A DNA stretch of 22,266 bases from CAYVBJ01 sp964415185 (GCA_964415185.1 CAYPZI010000041.1:1-22266), one strand, 5' to 3'; shown: positions 5,418 through 14,930, counted from the stretch's first letter. Translations and numbers: made by a program. The notes: generated by a model not told the origin, from the sequence alone.

Positions 5418-8093
5418 ATGAGTACGAAGAAACAGACACCGCTGATGCGGCAATATTTTGAAATCAAGGAAAAACATCCGGGAACTATATTGCTTTTCCG
5501 GGTCGGAGATTTTTACGAAACTTTTGCGGATGATGCAGTTCTTGTCAGCAAAGAGCTTGGAATAACACTAACCAAACGCAATAACGGCGGTGACCAGACT
5601 CCGCTTGCCGGGTTTCCTTTTCATGCGCTCGACAGTTACCTCCCCAAACTTGTTAAAAGAGGCCATCGTGTGGCTATTTGTGAGCAGACGGAAGACCCGG
5701 ACGAGGCAAAAAAAGCGGGTAAAAAAGTTGTAAACAGGGAAGTAACCGAAGTGACAACTCCAGGAATTACCCTTTCCGACAAACTTCTTGATCACAAAAA
5801 AAATAATTATATCGCATCTGTTATATGGGCCGGCGGCACGGCAGGCGTGGCTTTTTCGGATATATCCACCGGTGAATTTGCGCTCAGCCAGGTGTCGAAA
5901 GATGAGCTTGATACGCTTCTTCAATCCCTTCAGCCGGCAGAAATCCTTCTGAAAAAGAAACTGAAAAACAACCTGCCAACCGAGGTGGAATCCTACAATA
6001 TCACCTTTATTGAAGACTGGGTTTATGAAGGGGACTACGGATATCGTTTGCTTACGGATCATTTTAAAACCCACTCGCTCAAGGGATTTGGGGTTGAAGA
6101 GTTGCAAATTGCCCATGTGGCTGCCGGCTCACTTCTCCATTACATGCAGGAAACACAAAAGTCGTCACTGGGCCACCTGCGCAAACTCTATGCGTATGAA
6201 AACAGCGATTATATGGCGCTTGACGCCTCAACCAAGCGGAATCTCGAATTGACATCAAGCCTTCAGGAAGGAGGGACTGAGGGTACACTCGTATCAATCC
6301 TGGATTCAACACTCACAGCTATGGGCGGGCGGCTGCTGAGAAAATGGATCATGCGTCCGCTAAAAAAAGTGAAGCCCATCCAGTCGCGTCTGGATGCCGT
6401 TCAAACTTTGTACGGCAAGCACACCGTAAGAGATCAGCTGAGGGAGGAGCTTGAACAAATCGGCGACCTTGAACGGCTCATTTCCAGGATCAGCGTGGGA
6501 CGAACCAATGCGCGTGACCTTCAGCAGATGCACCTCTCACTGGCCCAGATTCCAAGGGTTAAAATGCAGATGGCTGCTTTCCAGGATAACCCGCTTCTTT
6601 CAGATATCAATCGGCGCCTTAAACTGCTTGTGGATGTACAGGAAAGGATCGAAAATGCACTTGTTGAAGATCCCCCCGCCAGTATTCGGGATGGTGGTAT
6701 TTTCAGAGACGGCTATCATGAGGAACTGGATGAGTTGCGCGATATTTCACGAAATGGGAAAAAATATATTGCTAAAATAAAGGACTCCCTCACCAGGGAA
6801 ACCGGCATCACATCTCTTAAAATCGGGTACAACAAGGTATTCGGATATTACATCGAAGTTACGAACACGCATAAGAACAAGGTGCCGGATCACTTTATCC
6901 GGAAACAGACACTTGTCAATTCGGAGCGGTACATCACACCGGAATTAAAAGAAGTTGAGGAAAAGATTCTATCGGCCGAGGAAAAGAGCAAAACACTTGA
7001 ATCGGAACTGTTTGAAGAGCTCCGCATTTTTGTAGCTGAGTTTGCCGATCAAATCCAGGAAATTGCCCGGGCACTGGCCGAAGCCGACTGCCTCCAGGGA
7101 TTTGCCGAAGTGGCATTCCGAAATAACTACGTACTGCCGGAGATTGACAACAGCGATATCCTGGATATCAAAAAAAGCAGGCATCCTGTTGTCGAAAAAA
7201 CACTTCCCGCCGGTGAACCCTTCATCCCTAATGATCTCTACCTGGATAACGGTGAATACCAGATTCTGATCATCACAGGGCCCAATATGGCCGGTAAAAG
7301 CATCATTTTACGGCAAACGGGCCTGCTTGTCCTGATGGCACAGGTGGGCAGCTTTGTGCCTGCAAAGGAAGCGAAAATAGGGATTGTTGACAAGATTTTT
7401 ACCAGGGTTGGGGCCTCCGATAACCTTGCTGCCGGCGAGAGCACTTTTCTGGTTGAGATGAACGAAGCTGCCAATATCCTGAATAACGCCTCCCCGAAAT
7501 CCCTGATTCTCCTGGATGAAGTTGGCCGGGGTACGAGCACATTCGACGGACTCAGCATTGCCTGGGCACTGGCCGAATACCTGCATAACAAACCGACAGT
7601 TGCTGCCAAAACACTGTTTGCAACGCACTACCATGAGCTGAACGAATTGGAAAACCGGTATGAAAGGATCAAAAACTTTAATGTGCAGGTGAAAGAGCAT
7701 GACGGGAAGGTGATTTTTCTGAGGAAACTGGTCCGCGGCGGGGCAGACCACAGCTACGGAATCCAGGTGGCCGGGATGGCAGGCTTGCCCGAGGTGGTTA
7801 TTAACCGCGCCCGTGAAATCCTCAAAAACCTGGAAAGCCACTCTCTGGATGTAAGCCATCATGGAGAAAACGGTGCAGTGAAAAAAACAGTAATGAAGAA
7901 AGAAGCCGCCCGCCAAACCGTTAAGCAGGTTGAACGCCAGGACGCCCTTCCGCAGATGTCGCTTTTTAATACGGAGGTGGACCCCAACGTGGAAATCCTG
8001 ATGAATAAGCTGGAAGCCACCGACCCGGAACGCATGACCCCGATTGAAGCCTTGATTTTGGTAAGTGAATTGAAAAGGCTTTTAAATAGGTAA
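5418..8093 (+). CDS. mutS: DNA mismatch repair ATPase MutS
   Basis: The 891-residue protein is a full-length MutS1. The N-terminal mismatch-binding domain has the FxE motif (F32-Y33-E34 within LFRVGDFYETF) that inserts at the mispair. Connector, lever and clamp domains follow; the clamp contains the TSLKIGYNKVFGYYIEVT block. The ABC-type ATPase has Walker A GPNMAGKS (621-628), Walker B with D700-E701 in LLDEVGRGTSTFDG, and the TH switch (T736-H737). The C-terminus ends with the helix-turn-helix tail (PIEALILVSELKRLL), preceded by a low-conservation linker and QMSLF (a likely beta-clamp-binding motif). It recognises mismatches and recruits MutL; mutL is not in the window. It appears to be transcribed from its own promoter in the 310-bp divergent region. 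The start is fixed by GGAG at 5409-5412. Confidence 0.99.
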   Translation: MSTKKQTPLMRQYFEIKEKHPGTILLFRVGDFYETFADDAVLVSKELGITLTKRNNGGDQTPLAGFPFHALDSYLPKLVKRGHRVAICEQTEDPDEAKKAGKKVVNREVTEVTTPGITLSDKLLDHKKNNYIASVIWAGGTAGVAFSDISTGEFALSQVSKDELDTLLQSLQPAEILLKKKLKNNLPTEVESYNITFIEDWVYEGDYGYRLLTDHFKTHSLKGFGVEELQIAHVAAGSLLHYMQETQKSSLGHLRKLYAYENSDYMALDASTKRNLELTSSLQEGGTEGTLVSILDSTLTAMGGRLLRKWIMRPLKKVKPIQSRLDAVQTLYGKHTVRDQLREELEQIGDLERLISRISVGRTNARDLQQMHLSLAQIPRVKMQMAAFQDNPLLSDINRRLKLLVDVQERIENALVEDPPASIRDGGIFRDGYHEELDELRDISRNGKKYIAKIKDSLTRETGITSLKIGYNKVFGYYIEVTNTHKNKVPDHFIRKQTLVNSERYITPELKEVEEKILSAEEKSKTLESELFEELRIFVAEFADQIQEIARALAEADCLQGFAEVAFRNNYVLPEIDNSDILDIKKSRHPVVEKTLPAGEPFIPNDLYLDNGEYQILIITGPNMAGKSIILRQTGLLVLMAQVGSFVPAKEAKIGIVDKIFTRVGASDNLAAGESTFLVEMNEAANILNNASPKSLILLDEVGRGTSTFDGLSIAWALAEYLHNKPTVAAKTLFATHYHELNELENRYERIKNFNVQVKEHDGKVIFLRKLVRGGADHSYGIQVAGMAGLPEVVINRAREILKNLESHSLDVSHHGENGAVKKTVMKKEAARQTVKQVERQDALPQMSLFNTEVDPNVEILMNKLEATDPERMTPIEALILVSELKRLLNR

Positions 8094-8170
8094 TCTTGAC
8101 GGAATCATTTTTAAGTTTGATATTGTTTTAAATTATAACCGAGATTTCAAAAATCTAAATCAGTTTTTCT

Positions 8171-8617
8171 ATGGAATGGTTTGTTTATCTCTCCGGAGAA
8201 ATTCATTCGGACTGGCGAAATGAAATTATAAACGGTGCAGAAAAAGAGGAACTGCCCGTGCAGTTTTTTGCACCTGTTACAGATCATCCGGCCAGCGATA
8301 ACTGCGGAGTGGATATTCTCGGGGAGGAAGAGAAAAATTTCTGGAAAGATCACAAGGGTGCTCAAATCAACGCGATCCGCACTCGTACATTGATTGAACA
8401 ATCGGATATTGTAGTTGTAAAATTCGGCGATAAATATAAACAGTGGAATGCCGCTTTTGATGCCGGTTATGCCGCAGCTCTCGGAAAAAAATTGATCATT
8501 CTGCATCAGCCCGAACACTCGCACGCACTGAAAGAGGTGGATGCTGCCGCTCTTGCAGTTGCAGAAAAACCGGAACAGGTGGTGCAGATTTTGAAATATG
8601 TAACGGTTAAAGAGTAA
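8171..8617 (+). CDS. ytoQ: YtoQ-family protein
   Basis: The 148-residue protein matches the YtoQ family: start MEWFVYLSGEIHSDWR, central FFAPVTDHPASDNCG, then HKGAQINAIRTRTLIEQSDIVVVKFGDKYKQWNAAFDAGYAAALGK. The SDIVVVKFG..YKQWN.AFDAG.A.ALGK pattern is like nucleoside 2-deoxyribosyltransferases (a strand ending in acidic residues, then an N/D-A-G-A helix), so a nucleotide-binding or nucleoside-processing role is possible, but no activity is established for the family to my knowledge. It lies 77 bp downstream of mutS on the same strand with no clear terminator between, so read-through is possible. The ATG at 8171 has no visible Shine-Dalgarno. Family call is firm, function is open. Confidence 0.9.
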   Translation: MEWFVYLSGEIHSDWRNEIINGAEKEELPVQFFAPVTDHPASDNCGVDILGEEEKNFWKDHKGAQINAIRTRTLIEQSDIVVVKFGDKYKQWNAAFDAGYAAALGKKLIILHQPEHSHALKEVDAAALAVAEKPEQVVQILKYVTVKE

Positions 8618-8730
8618 CCGGCTGAATACTGTTCGCTATTTTCTGTGGTTTCATTTACTTTTTAATGAGTTGCAAGTAAAAACGCAAAACGCAAAAGTGA
8701 AAAGTTGAGTGAAATTGAATACAGAATCCC

Positions 8731-10176
8731 GTGGAAAAGAAGAAATCTGATATCGGAGTTTACGGACTCGGCGTGATGGGCCGGAACCTGGCGCTGAATC
8801 TTGAGGAAAACGGATTTCGCGTATCGGTCTACAACCGTACCGATAAAGGCGAGGAGCATGTAACCATCGATTTCCTTCAAAATGAAGCCTGGGGCAAAAA
8901 CATCTCGGGATCAGGCGAACTGGCCAATTTTGTAGGCAGCCTTGCTGTTCCCCGAATTGTCCTGATGATGGTTCCGGCAGGAAATGCCGTGGATGACGTA
9001 ATTTCCCATTTGCTGATTCACTTGAAAGAGGGTGACATTGTGATCGACGGCGGCAACTCTCATTTTAAAGAAAGCGAGCGTCGTTATGAGCAGCTATCCG
9101 ATCTCGGTTTGAGGTTCGTTGGCATGGGCGTATCAGGTGGCGAAGAGGGAGCACGAACCGGCCCCTCAATGATGCCCGGGGGAGATCCCGAAGCCTGGAG
9201 CCATATTGAACCGATACTGAAAAAAATTGCTGCAAAAAATCCTAAAGACGAACCATGTTGCGAGTGGATCGGAAAAAGCGGAGCGGGCCACTTTGTGAAA
9301 ATGGTTCACAACGGCATCGAGTATGCCGACATGCAGTTTTTGGCCGAATCATATCACATCATGCAAGGCCTTTTTAAAATGAACGGTGAGGAGATGTCAG
9401 CAATCTTTAAAAAATGGAACAGGGGGGATCTTGAAAGTTACCTGGTCGAAATAACGGCAGATATCATGCAGAGAAAAGACGAGGATGGATTGCCGTTGCT
9501 CGAAAAAATCCTCGATGTGGCAGGCCAAAAAGGCACGGGAAAATGGACAGCAGAAACAGCCCTGGATATCGGTGTTCCGCTTCCGATGAGTACGGCTGCC
9601 GTTATGAACCGTTACGCATCGGGCCTGGACAGCCTGCGTAAGAAAAACTCACAAAATTTTGGCAAATCGAATATTGAAATTCCTGACGACCTGTCCCGAG
9701 CCGTGAACGAACTTGAATCTGCTGTGACCGTATCCCGCATCCTCTCTCTTACAGAAGGTTTTATGCTGATTGATCAAGCCTCGGACCACTTCGACTGGCA
9801 GATCGACCTGGCAGGAATAGCCAAAATATGGCAGGGAGGCTGTATCATCCGGTCGGCCATGCTAAAACATATCCGGGCTTTTTTTCTGCAAGAGGAATCT
9901 TCGCGGTTCCTGCCCGATTCACCCCATTTAAGCCATCTGCTCCATAAGCATATACCCGGCCTGAGAAATACCATAACACTTGCCGTAGAAAACGGAATAC
10001 CGGTACCGGGCATGTCGGCAGCTATCTCATATTTTGATACCCTGCGAAGTGATAAGCTGCCGCTGAACCTGGTGCAGGCCCAGCGTGATTATTTTGGTTC
10101 GCACCAATATGAACGGACAGACCGCGAACGGGGTGAGTTTTTTCACACTGACTGGTCTGATAATGCTTCCTACTAA
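8731..10176 (+). CDS. gnd: 6-phosphogluconate dehydrogenase, decarboxylating
   Basis: The 481-residue enzyme oxidises 6-phosphogluconate to ribulose 5-phosphate and CO2, giving NADPH in the oxidative pentose phosphate pathway. The Rossmann loop is GLGVMG (12-17), NRT (35-37) is the NADP-phosphate site, GMGVSGGEEGARTGPSMMPGG (131-151) is the family block, and K190 in FVKMVHNGIEY is the catalytic lysine with N194 and E197 beside it. QRDYFGSHQYER near the C-terminus binds substrate from the partner subunit. Length is typical of the long homodimeric form. The start must be GTG at 8731: the reading frame has a stop at 8716 and the next in-frame ATG would remove the nucleotide loop. No Shine-Dalgarno is seen. 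gntP follows after 90 bp, suggesting a gluconate-linked role. Confidence 0.98.
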   Translation: MEKKKSDIGVYGLGVMGRNLALNLEENGFRVSVYNRTDKGEEHVTIDFLQNEAWGKNISGSGELANFVGSLAVPRIVLMMVPAGNAVDDVISHLLIHLKEGDIVIDGGNSHFKESERRYEQLSDLGLRFVGMGVSGGEEGARTGPSMMPGGDPEAWSHIEPILKKIAAKNPKDEPCCEWIGKSGAGHFVKMVHNGIEYADMQFLAESYHIMQGLFKMNGEEMSAIFKKWNRGDLESYLVEITADIMQRKDEDGLPLLEKILDVAGQKGTGKWTAETALDIGVPLPMSTAAVMNRYASGLDSLRKKNSQNFGKSNIEIPDDLSRAVNELESAVTVSRILSLTEGFMLIDQASDHFDWQIDLAGIAKIWQGGCIIRSAMLKHIRAFFLQEESSRFLPDSPHLSHLLHKHIPGLRNTITLAVENGIPVPGMSAAISYFDTLRSDKLPLNLVQAQRDYFGSHQYERTDRERGEFFHTDWSDNASY

Positions 10177-10266
10177 ATTTTTAATGGCAAATCCGTGCTC
10201 AAATATACCCGAATCTGAAAACGGGGATATTCATCCTACCGGCTTTTCAAATCAAAACCATTTAAA

Positions 10267-11625
10267 ATGACTGCACTCCATTTACTGCTGGTTACACTGC
10301 TTGGCATTGTGCTGCTTCTGCTGCTGATTACAAAGTTCAAACTGAATGCCTTTGTTGCCCTGCTTATCAGCGGAATGTTTATTGGCCTGGGAGCAGGCAT
10401 GCCTGTAGATCAGGTGCTCGAAAGCATTCAGCAGGGAATGGGAGGCACACTGGGATTTGTGGCCACCGTAGTCGGCCTGGGTGCCATTTTTGGCCAGTTG
10501 CTCGAACATTCTGGCGGGGCTTCTTCACTTGCAAGGTATTTCATCAAAAAATTCGGTGATAAAAATGCATCATGGGCAATGATGTTCACAGGTTTTTTTG
10601 TTGCCATTCCCGTTTTCTTTGATGTCGGATTTATTATTCTTGTGCCGCTTGTCTATGCACTGGCTAACCGGACGGGAAAATCACTGCTCTATTACGGCAT
10701 TCCGTTACTTACCGGGCTGGCAGTCACTCACAGTTTTATTCCGCCGACACCCGGCCCGATTGCTGTAGCTGACATTGTAGGTGCAGATCTCGGATGGGTG
10801 ATTCTTTTCGGATTTATAATCGGCATTCCCACGGCGATACTGGCCGGGCCTGTTTTTGGCAGCTATATCGGCAAAAAGATATATGCCGCCGTTCCGGAGT
10901 ATATGGACTGGCAGGAACCTGATGAATCCGAAAAAGAATCACTCCCGTCTATCGGGCTGATTATAGCCATTATCGCTATCCCTTTGGTGTTGATATTATT
11001 AAACACGTTAACCACGCTTCTTGTAGACCGGCAAATGTTACAAGCCGGTTTACTTACAGATATTGCCCGTTTCGCCGGACACCCGTTTACCGCACTTACA
11101 ATTGCCGTACTGGCAGCCATCTACTGGCTGGGAACCCGGCGTGGAGCTACCAAAAAGCAGTTGTCCGATTTAAGCATCAAAGCCATGCAGCCGGCAGGAG
11201 TGATCATCCTGATAACCGGTGCCGGCGGGGGTTTGAAACAGGTATTGATCGACAGCGGTGTGGGCGACCTGCTCGCATCCACCATGTCGGAGCTCGGGTT
11301 TCCGGTGATTGTACTCGCCTACCTGATTGCATGCGCGGTTCGTATTACCCAGGGGTCGGCCACTGTGGCCATGATTACAGCCGCAGGAATCTCGGCACCG
11401 GTGATTGAGCAATTTGCATTGTCGGATCCCGAAATTGCACTTGTAGTACTTGCCATAGCTTCAGGAGCCACCATTCTGTCTCATGTAAACGACAGCGGAT
11501 TCTGGCTGGTAAACCGCTACCTTGGGCTTAGCGAGAAAGACACACTGAAATCATGGACAGTAATGGAAACCATTATTTCAGTAACAGGTTTTTCACTGGC
11601 TGCCATCCTGAGTTTCTTTTTTTGA
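10267..11625 (+). CDS. gntP: GntP-family gluconate:H+ symporter
   Basis: The 452-residue protein has about 12-14 hydrophobic helices and the GntP family blocks: ALLISGMFIGLGAGMP near the N-terminus, GFVATVVGLGAIFGQLLEHSGGA, VPLVYALANRTGKSLLYYGIPLLTGLAVTHSFIPPTPGPIAVA (HSFIPPTPGP is diagnostic), RITQGSATVAMITAAGI and the late SHVNDSGFWLV. Members take up gluconate or related sugar acids with protons across the inner membrane. Placement 90 bp after gnd supports gluconate or a close relative as substrate; some homologues carry fructuronate or glycerate, so this is inference. No gluconate kinase is in the window. The only ATG at the correct N-terminus is at 10267, without a Shine-Dalgarno. The gene converges on the TPR gene with 24 bp between stops. 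Confidence 0.93.
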   Translation: MTALHLLLVTLLGIVLLLLLITKFKLNAFVALLISGMFIGLGAGMPVDQVLESIQQGMGGTLGFVATVVGLGAIFGQLLEHSGGASSLARYFIKKFGDKNASWAMMFTGFFVAIPVFFDVGFIILVPLVYALANRTGKSLLYYGIPLLTGLAVTHSFIPPTPGPIAVADIVGADLGWVILFGFIIGIPTAILAGPVFGSYIGKKIYAAVPEYMDWQEPDESEKESLPSIGLIIAIIAIPLVLILLNTLTTLLVDRQMLQAGLLTDIARFAGHPFTALTIAVLAAIYWLGTRRGATKKQLSDLSIKAMQPAGVIILITGAGGGLKQVLIDSGVGDLLASTMSELGFPVIVLAYLIACAVRITQGSATVAMITAAGISAPVIEQFALSDPEIALVVLAIASGATILSHVNDSGFWLVNRYLGLSEKDTLKSWTVMETIISVTGFSLAAILSFFF

Positions 11626-11649
11626 AATGACAAATCAGCTGTGATTGTT

Positions 11650-12264
11650 TCAGAAATCAGTTAGCTGTTGTAGAAGCCTGCTTAAATCCTCATGGCCGGA
11701 ATCTGCTCTGAGTCCCTTTTCGGCATACTCAATTGCCTTCTCTTTTACCCCGGCCTTGCTCAGTATCCAAGCTATATTGAAGTAGGCATCGGCAAATAGC
11801 GGATCGATTTCTAAAGCTTTTTCATAATATTTCACTGCCTCGATATGCCTGTTTTGGCGCAATAAAAAATTACCGAGATTGAAATGGGATATCGACTCTT
11901 CCGGATTAATTTTAACAAGATATTCAAAAAGCTCTATCGAGCGTTCAGGATTTCCCGTAAGCTCGTACAAATCGGCAAGATTATTAAGCGACGGAATATG
12001 GGCCGGATTTATTTCAAGCGCCCGCAGGTAATTGTTTATGGCTTCCTTTGGACGGTTTATTTCAGCATAACTGTTTGCAAGATTAAACCTGTAGGATTCA
12101 TTTTCCGGATTCAGTTCACATGCTTTTTTATGGGCTTTTACGGCTTCATCATATTCTCCGCACAAAAAATACCCAATCCCCAGTTCGTTCCAGTAAGAGT
12201 CGTTGCCAGGGTCGCCCTCAAGTTCTTTTTTTAGAATCTCAATCTGTTCCTGCAGCTTTTCCAT
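11650..12264 (-). CDS. TPR-repeat protein
   Basis: The 204-residue soluble protein has no signal peptide and is almost wholly made of five consecutive 34-residue TPR units, from about residue 20 to 190. Each shows the W/N-x-L-G...Y...A...Y..A.E.(N/D)P pattern (for example NLANSYAEINRPKEAINNYLRALEINP). A short capping helix ends the protein. TPR stacks bind partner proteins; the partner cannot be told from sequence. The gene lies 30 bp downstream of the patatin/barrel gene's stop on the same strand, so co-transcription is likely, but a functional link is not shown. The ATG at 12264 follows an A/T-rich leader with no clear Shine-Dalgarno. Confidence 0.93.
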   Translation of the reverse strand: MEKLQEQIEILKKELEGDPGNDSYWNELGIGYFLCGEYDEAVKAHKKACELNPENESYRFNLANSYAEINRPKEAINNYLRALEINPAHIPSLNNLADLYELTGNPERSIELFEYLVKINPEESISHFNLGNFLLRQNRHIEAVKYYEKALEIDPLFADAYFNIAWILSKAGVKEKAIEYAEKGLRADSGHEDLSRLLQQLTDF

Positions 12265-12294
12265 ACGTAATAAAAATTCAATTTTTTGTGGATT

Positions 12295-14478
12295 CTAAAA
12301 ATGATACCCAATCTGGACTTCAAAACGGACCGAATGTTCATCACTTGTGGAGAGAATCGCCCTGACCGGCCCTGCAATGGTTAGTAATCCGGCACTCACG
12401 CTCAGTCCGTACCTGTTGTCTTCACTAAAATCCAGGTTCCATTTATCCGGATTTCGGCCGTAATAAAGATCCGCATTGATAAACTTGTTTCTGAACGGCT
12501 CAAGCTGAATGCCACCTGTAATCATTTGCAGATTTCTGGAAGTGAGCTCATAGCGTTCAAATCCGCCGAAACGAATATACCCGGTTTTGCTTTCAAAACG
12601 GTTTAAACCAAACCAGTAATTCCAGGGAAGATCGGAACCTGTGGTACGCCCTCCGTACAGGCTGCTTCGAAGTGATATGTAATCTGAAATTGGAAAATAT
12701 CCCTCCCAAAAAAAGCGAATTACACTGAAGTCAACCGGGCTTTGAATGGCATCATCACTGTAAAATCCTTCCATCAGGATATTCTGCCCTCTTACCGGGA
12801 ACTCTTTACGGTTGAACGTATTCAGCCAGAACCGGGCTGTGAGTGCATGATTACTACGGCTTGAAAAGGGTACTGCCTCAATGTTGACTTCATTGGTAAA
12901 AAATACAATATCTTTTCTGATCCCGGCTTCAAAGAGGAACAGGTTGTCCAGGTAATTACCGGCCGCAGCCTCTACCCGTATAATGTTATTAGTCAGGGTT
13001 GATTGCTGGTTAAAATTTTCAAAATAACTGATATCTTCGGAAAAAAAACCTGATGTAAACCGGATGCCAAATCTTGAAAGCTGAGATCCGAAGGTTAGCA
13101 GGTCGGCAAAGGCATTCAGCTCGCGTCCTATCCTGAAATTTAAATTTAAAAGAGAGTTCCGGTAAAAGAGGTTGCGGAATGTTGATTCCAGATTCACAGA
13201 CGCCGTGGTTTCAGTTTCAATCCTGGCACCGATTCTGAATACATCTTCATTATTTTCTTCCACATTGATCTGAAGATTGTAGAAGTAGGATGTGTCCGGG
13301 ACAATCCTGTAGGTTACAAGGTCGAATAGCTGCGTGCTGTAAAGCCGTTCGAGCTGTTGTTCTATTTGGCCTGCGTTAACGCTCATCCCTCGTTCAATTG
13401 CTATTTCGTTTAAAATAAATTCTGTACTCATTTGCCTGTTCCCTACCACCTCAATGTTATTGATGGGCAGGGAGCCGTTGCCGGTTAACACAGGGCGCTT
13501 TGGCGGTGTTTTCTGCTTTTCTGCCAGTGCCCTGAATTTTTCCATAAAAGGCCTGGCTGCATTTTCTCCGATAGGGATAAAATTGTTAGCCTTATCAAAA
13601 TCAGCCATTGAGTAAGCCATGATTTCATCAGGTATAATCAAAATATCGGCCAGTTCCATCTGATTTTTCATCTGATCATTGATTCTGAAACTGATGGTTT
13701 GTGTAAAAATATCGGTCAGGGTTTTCAGGCTGTCGATCGGCATGAGCGGGGCGGCTACATTTACGGCAATGATATAATCGGCTCCCATATCGAGAGCCTC
13801 CTGAACCGGAAGATTTTGAGACACTCCACCGTCAATCAGGAATTTTCCGTCCACTTCATGGGGAGTCATCAGCGAAGGTATAGAGATACTGGCCCTGAGT
13901 GCGTCCGGCAGGTAACCGTCGCGGAGAACTACCGGTTCTCCGGTTTCAATGTCGGTAGCAACTGCCGCAAATGGAATAGGGAATGAATCAAACGAATTGG
14001 TACCGTGTGCAGGCCATGTCAGATTTGAGAAAACCATGTAGAGATTTTGGCCTTTAATGATACCTGCCGGCAAATCAATACCTTTATTCCTGATTGGAAA
14101 AGAAACGAACGAACGGTTATTGATCTCCTTTTGATACATGGATGAGAGCCGCTGATCCGGTTTTTCGGTGAAAAGTTCTAAAAAGTCACGATTTGCGACT
14201 AATTCGGTAAGTTGATCTGCTGAATACCCAATGGAGTAAAGTCCTCCAACCACACTTCCCATGCTTGTGCCGGTAATGTAATCGACTCTGACCCCGGCTT
14301 CTTCCAATGCTTTTAGAACCCCAATATGGGCAATACCTTTCGCGCCGCCGCCGCTTAGTACAAGCCCTACTTTCGGATCATCCGGAAGCGCGTCAAGTGA
14401 ATCAGAAGTTTGTTGAGCATTGACTTCAGATAAAAAAAGAATCGAACAGAGTATCGTAAGTATAAATCGGATTCCCAT
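12295..14478 (-). CDS. Patatin-like phospholipase with POTRA and outer-membrane barrel
   Basis: The 727-residue protein has a signal peptide (MGIRFILTILCSILFLSEVNAQ), then a patatin domain: oxyanion loop SGGGAKG (42-48), nucleophile elbow GTSMG with S72, and catalytic D216 in DGGVSQN. A single POTRA-like domain follows (about 338-407, INNIEVVGNRQMS), and the rest (about 415-727) has the alternating, aromatic-rich strands of a BamA/Omp85-type 16-strand barrel ending in a C-terminal phenylalanine. This is the layout of PlpD of Pseudomonas, a type Vd autotransporter whose patatin part is a lipase exposed or released at the cell surface. Homologues are common in the FCB group and may instead keep the lipase in the periplasm. 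The frame opens at TTG 14481, but ATG 14478 gives the same signal peptide and is preferred. The receiver-domain gene lies 74 bp upstream on the same strand. Confidence 0.95.
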   Translation of the reverse strand: MGIRFILTILCSILFLSEVNAQQTSDSLDALPDDPKVGLVLSGGGAKGIAHIGVLKALEEAGVRVDYITGTSMGSVVGGLYSIGYSADQLTELVANRDFLELFTEKPDQRLSSMYQKEINNRSFVSFPIRNKGIDLPAGIIKGQNLYMVFSNLTWPAHGTNSFDSFPIPFAAVATDIETGEPVVLRDGYLPDALRASISIPSLMTPHEVDGKFLIDGGVSQNLPVQEALDMGADYIIAVNVAAPLMPIDSLKTLTDIFTQTISFRINDQMKNQMELADILIIPDEIMAYSMADFDKANNFIPIGENAARPFMEKFRALAEKQKTPPKRPVLTGNGSLPINNIEVVGNRQMSTEFILNEIAIERGMSVNAGQIEQQLERLYSTQLFDLVTYRIVPDTSYFYNLQINVEENNEDVFRIGARIETETTASVNLESTFRNLFYRNSLLNLNFRIGRELNAFADLLTFGSQLSRFGIRFTSGFFSEDISYFENFNQQSTLTNNIIRVEAAAGNYLDNLFLFEAGIRKDIVFFTNEVNIEAVPFSSRSNHALTARFWLNTFNRKEFPVRGQNILMEGFYSDDAIQSPVDFSVIRFFWEGYFPISDYISLRSSLYGGRTTGSDLPWNYWFGLNRFESKTGYIRFGGFERYELTSRNLQMITGGIQLEPFRNKFINADLYYGRNPDKWNLDFSEDNRYGLSVSAGLLTIAGPVRAILSTSDEHSVRFEVQIGYHF

Positions 14479-14552
14479 CAATCAGCGCCACAAGGTAAAT
14501 TAATTTCAACAGTATATGTACCAGCGTTGAAGATACAAAAAGAAGGGAATTA

Positions 14553-14930
14553 TTAAGACTTAAAAGCTTTTTGAAATGCGCTTTCAAGTTTGTCTTTAGT
14601 CAGCGGTTTCTCTATGAAAGCTTCATAGTTGGTTTTTTTGGCCCGTTCCTTGGTAAAGGCTTCACTGTTCCCGGTAACGTATATTACCTTGACGCTCGAC
14701 TTTTTCCGGATTCTCTGCATTGCTTCGATTCCGTCAATATTGTTACCCAAACGGATATCCATAATAATCAGGTCAACCCCTTTCAGTTTAAGTGCGGAGT
14801 TAACGGCCGATTCTCCATCAGCAACGGTTGCCAAAACGGTATGCCCCAAATTATTAATCAGCCTCTCCATAATAATTCGCTGTATTCCGTCATCTTCCAC
14901 AAGCAATATTTTTTTGGGTGAAATAGCCAC
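14553..14930 (-). CDS. Stand-alone response-regulator receiver domain
   Basis: The 125-residue protein is a single CheY-like receiver with no output domain. Acidic residues D13-D14 bind the metal, D58 (LIIMDIRLG) is the phospho-acceptor, T86 (VIYVTG) the switch residue and K108 (IEKPLTK) the conserved lysine. The IRLGNNIDGIEAMQRIRK stretch resembles receivers that pair with hybrid or PAS-containing histidine kinases. No kinase is near. Such proteins act by protein-protein contact or phosphorelay. The first possible codon that keeps strand 1 is GTG at 14930; no ATG lies in frame upstream before poor sequence. It is 74 bp upstream of the patatin/barrel gene, in the same direction. Confidence 0.95.
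   Translation of the reverse strand: MAISPKKILLVEDDGIQRIIMERLINNLGHTVLATVADGESAVNSALKLKGVDLIIMDIRLGNNIDGIEAMQRIRKKSSVKVIYVTGNSEAFTKERAKKTNYEAFIEKPLTKDKLESAFQKAFKS

Noticed and set aside
8145..8160. AGATTT-CAA-AAATCT inverted repeat between mutS and ytoQ
   Set aside because: Short AT-only-type stem with the T-run some 10 bases away; chance in AT-rich DNA.
8604..8620. CGGTTA-AAGAG-TAACCG hairpin at the ytoQ stop codon
   Set aside because: Only six base pairs, includes the stop codon, and no T-tract follows; not enough for a terminator.
10085..10270. 61-codon frame overlapping the end of gnd and the start of gntP
   Set aside because: It is a shifted frame of the conserved gnd C-terminus followed by non-coding DNA, with no family resemblance.
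11626..11649. Bidirectional terminator between convergent gntP and TPR genes
   Set aside because: AATCA-GCTG-TGATT is a five-base-pair stem without a proper T-tract on either strand.
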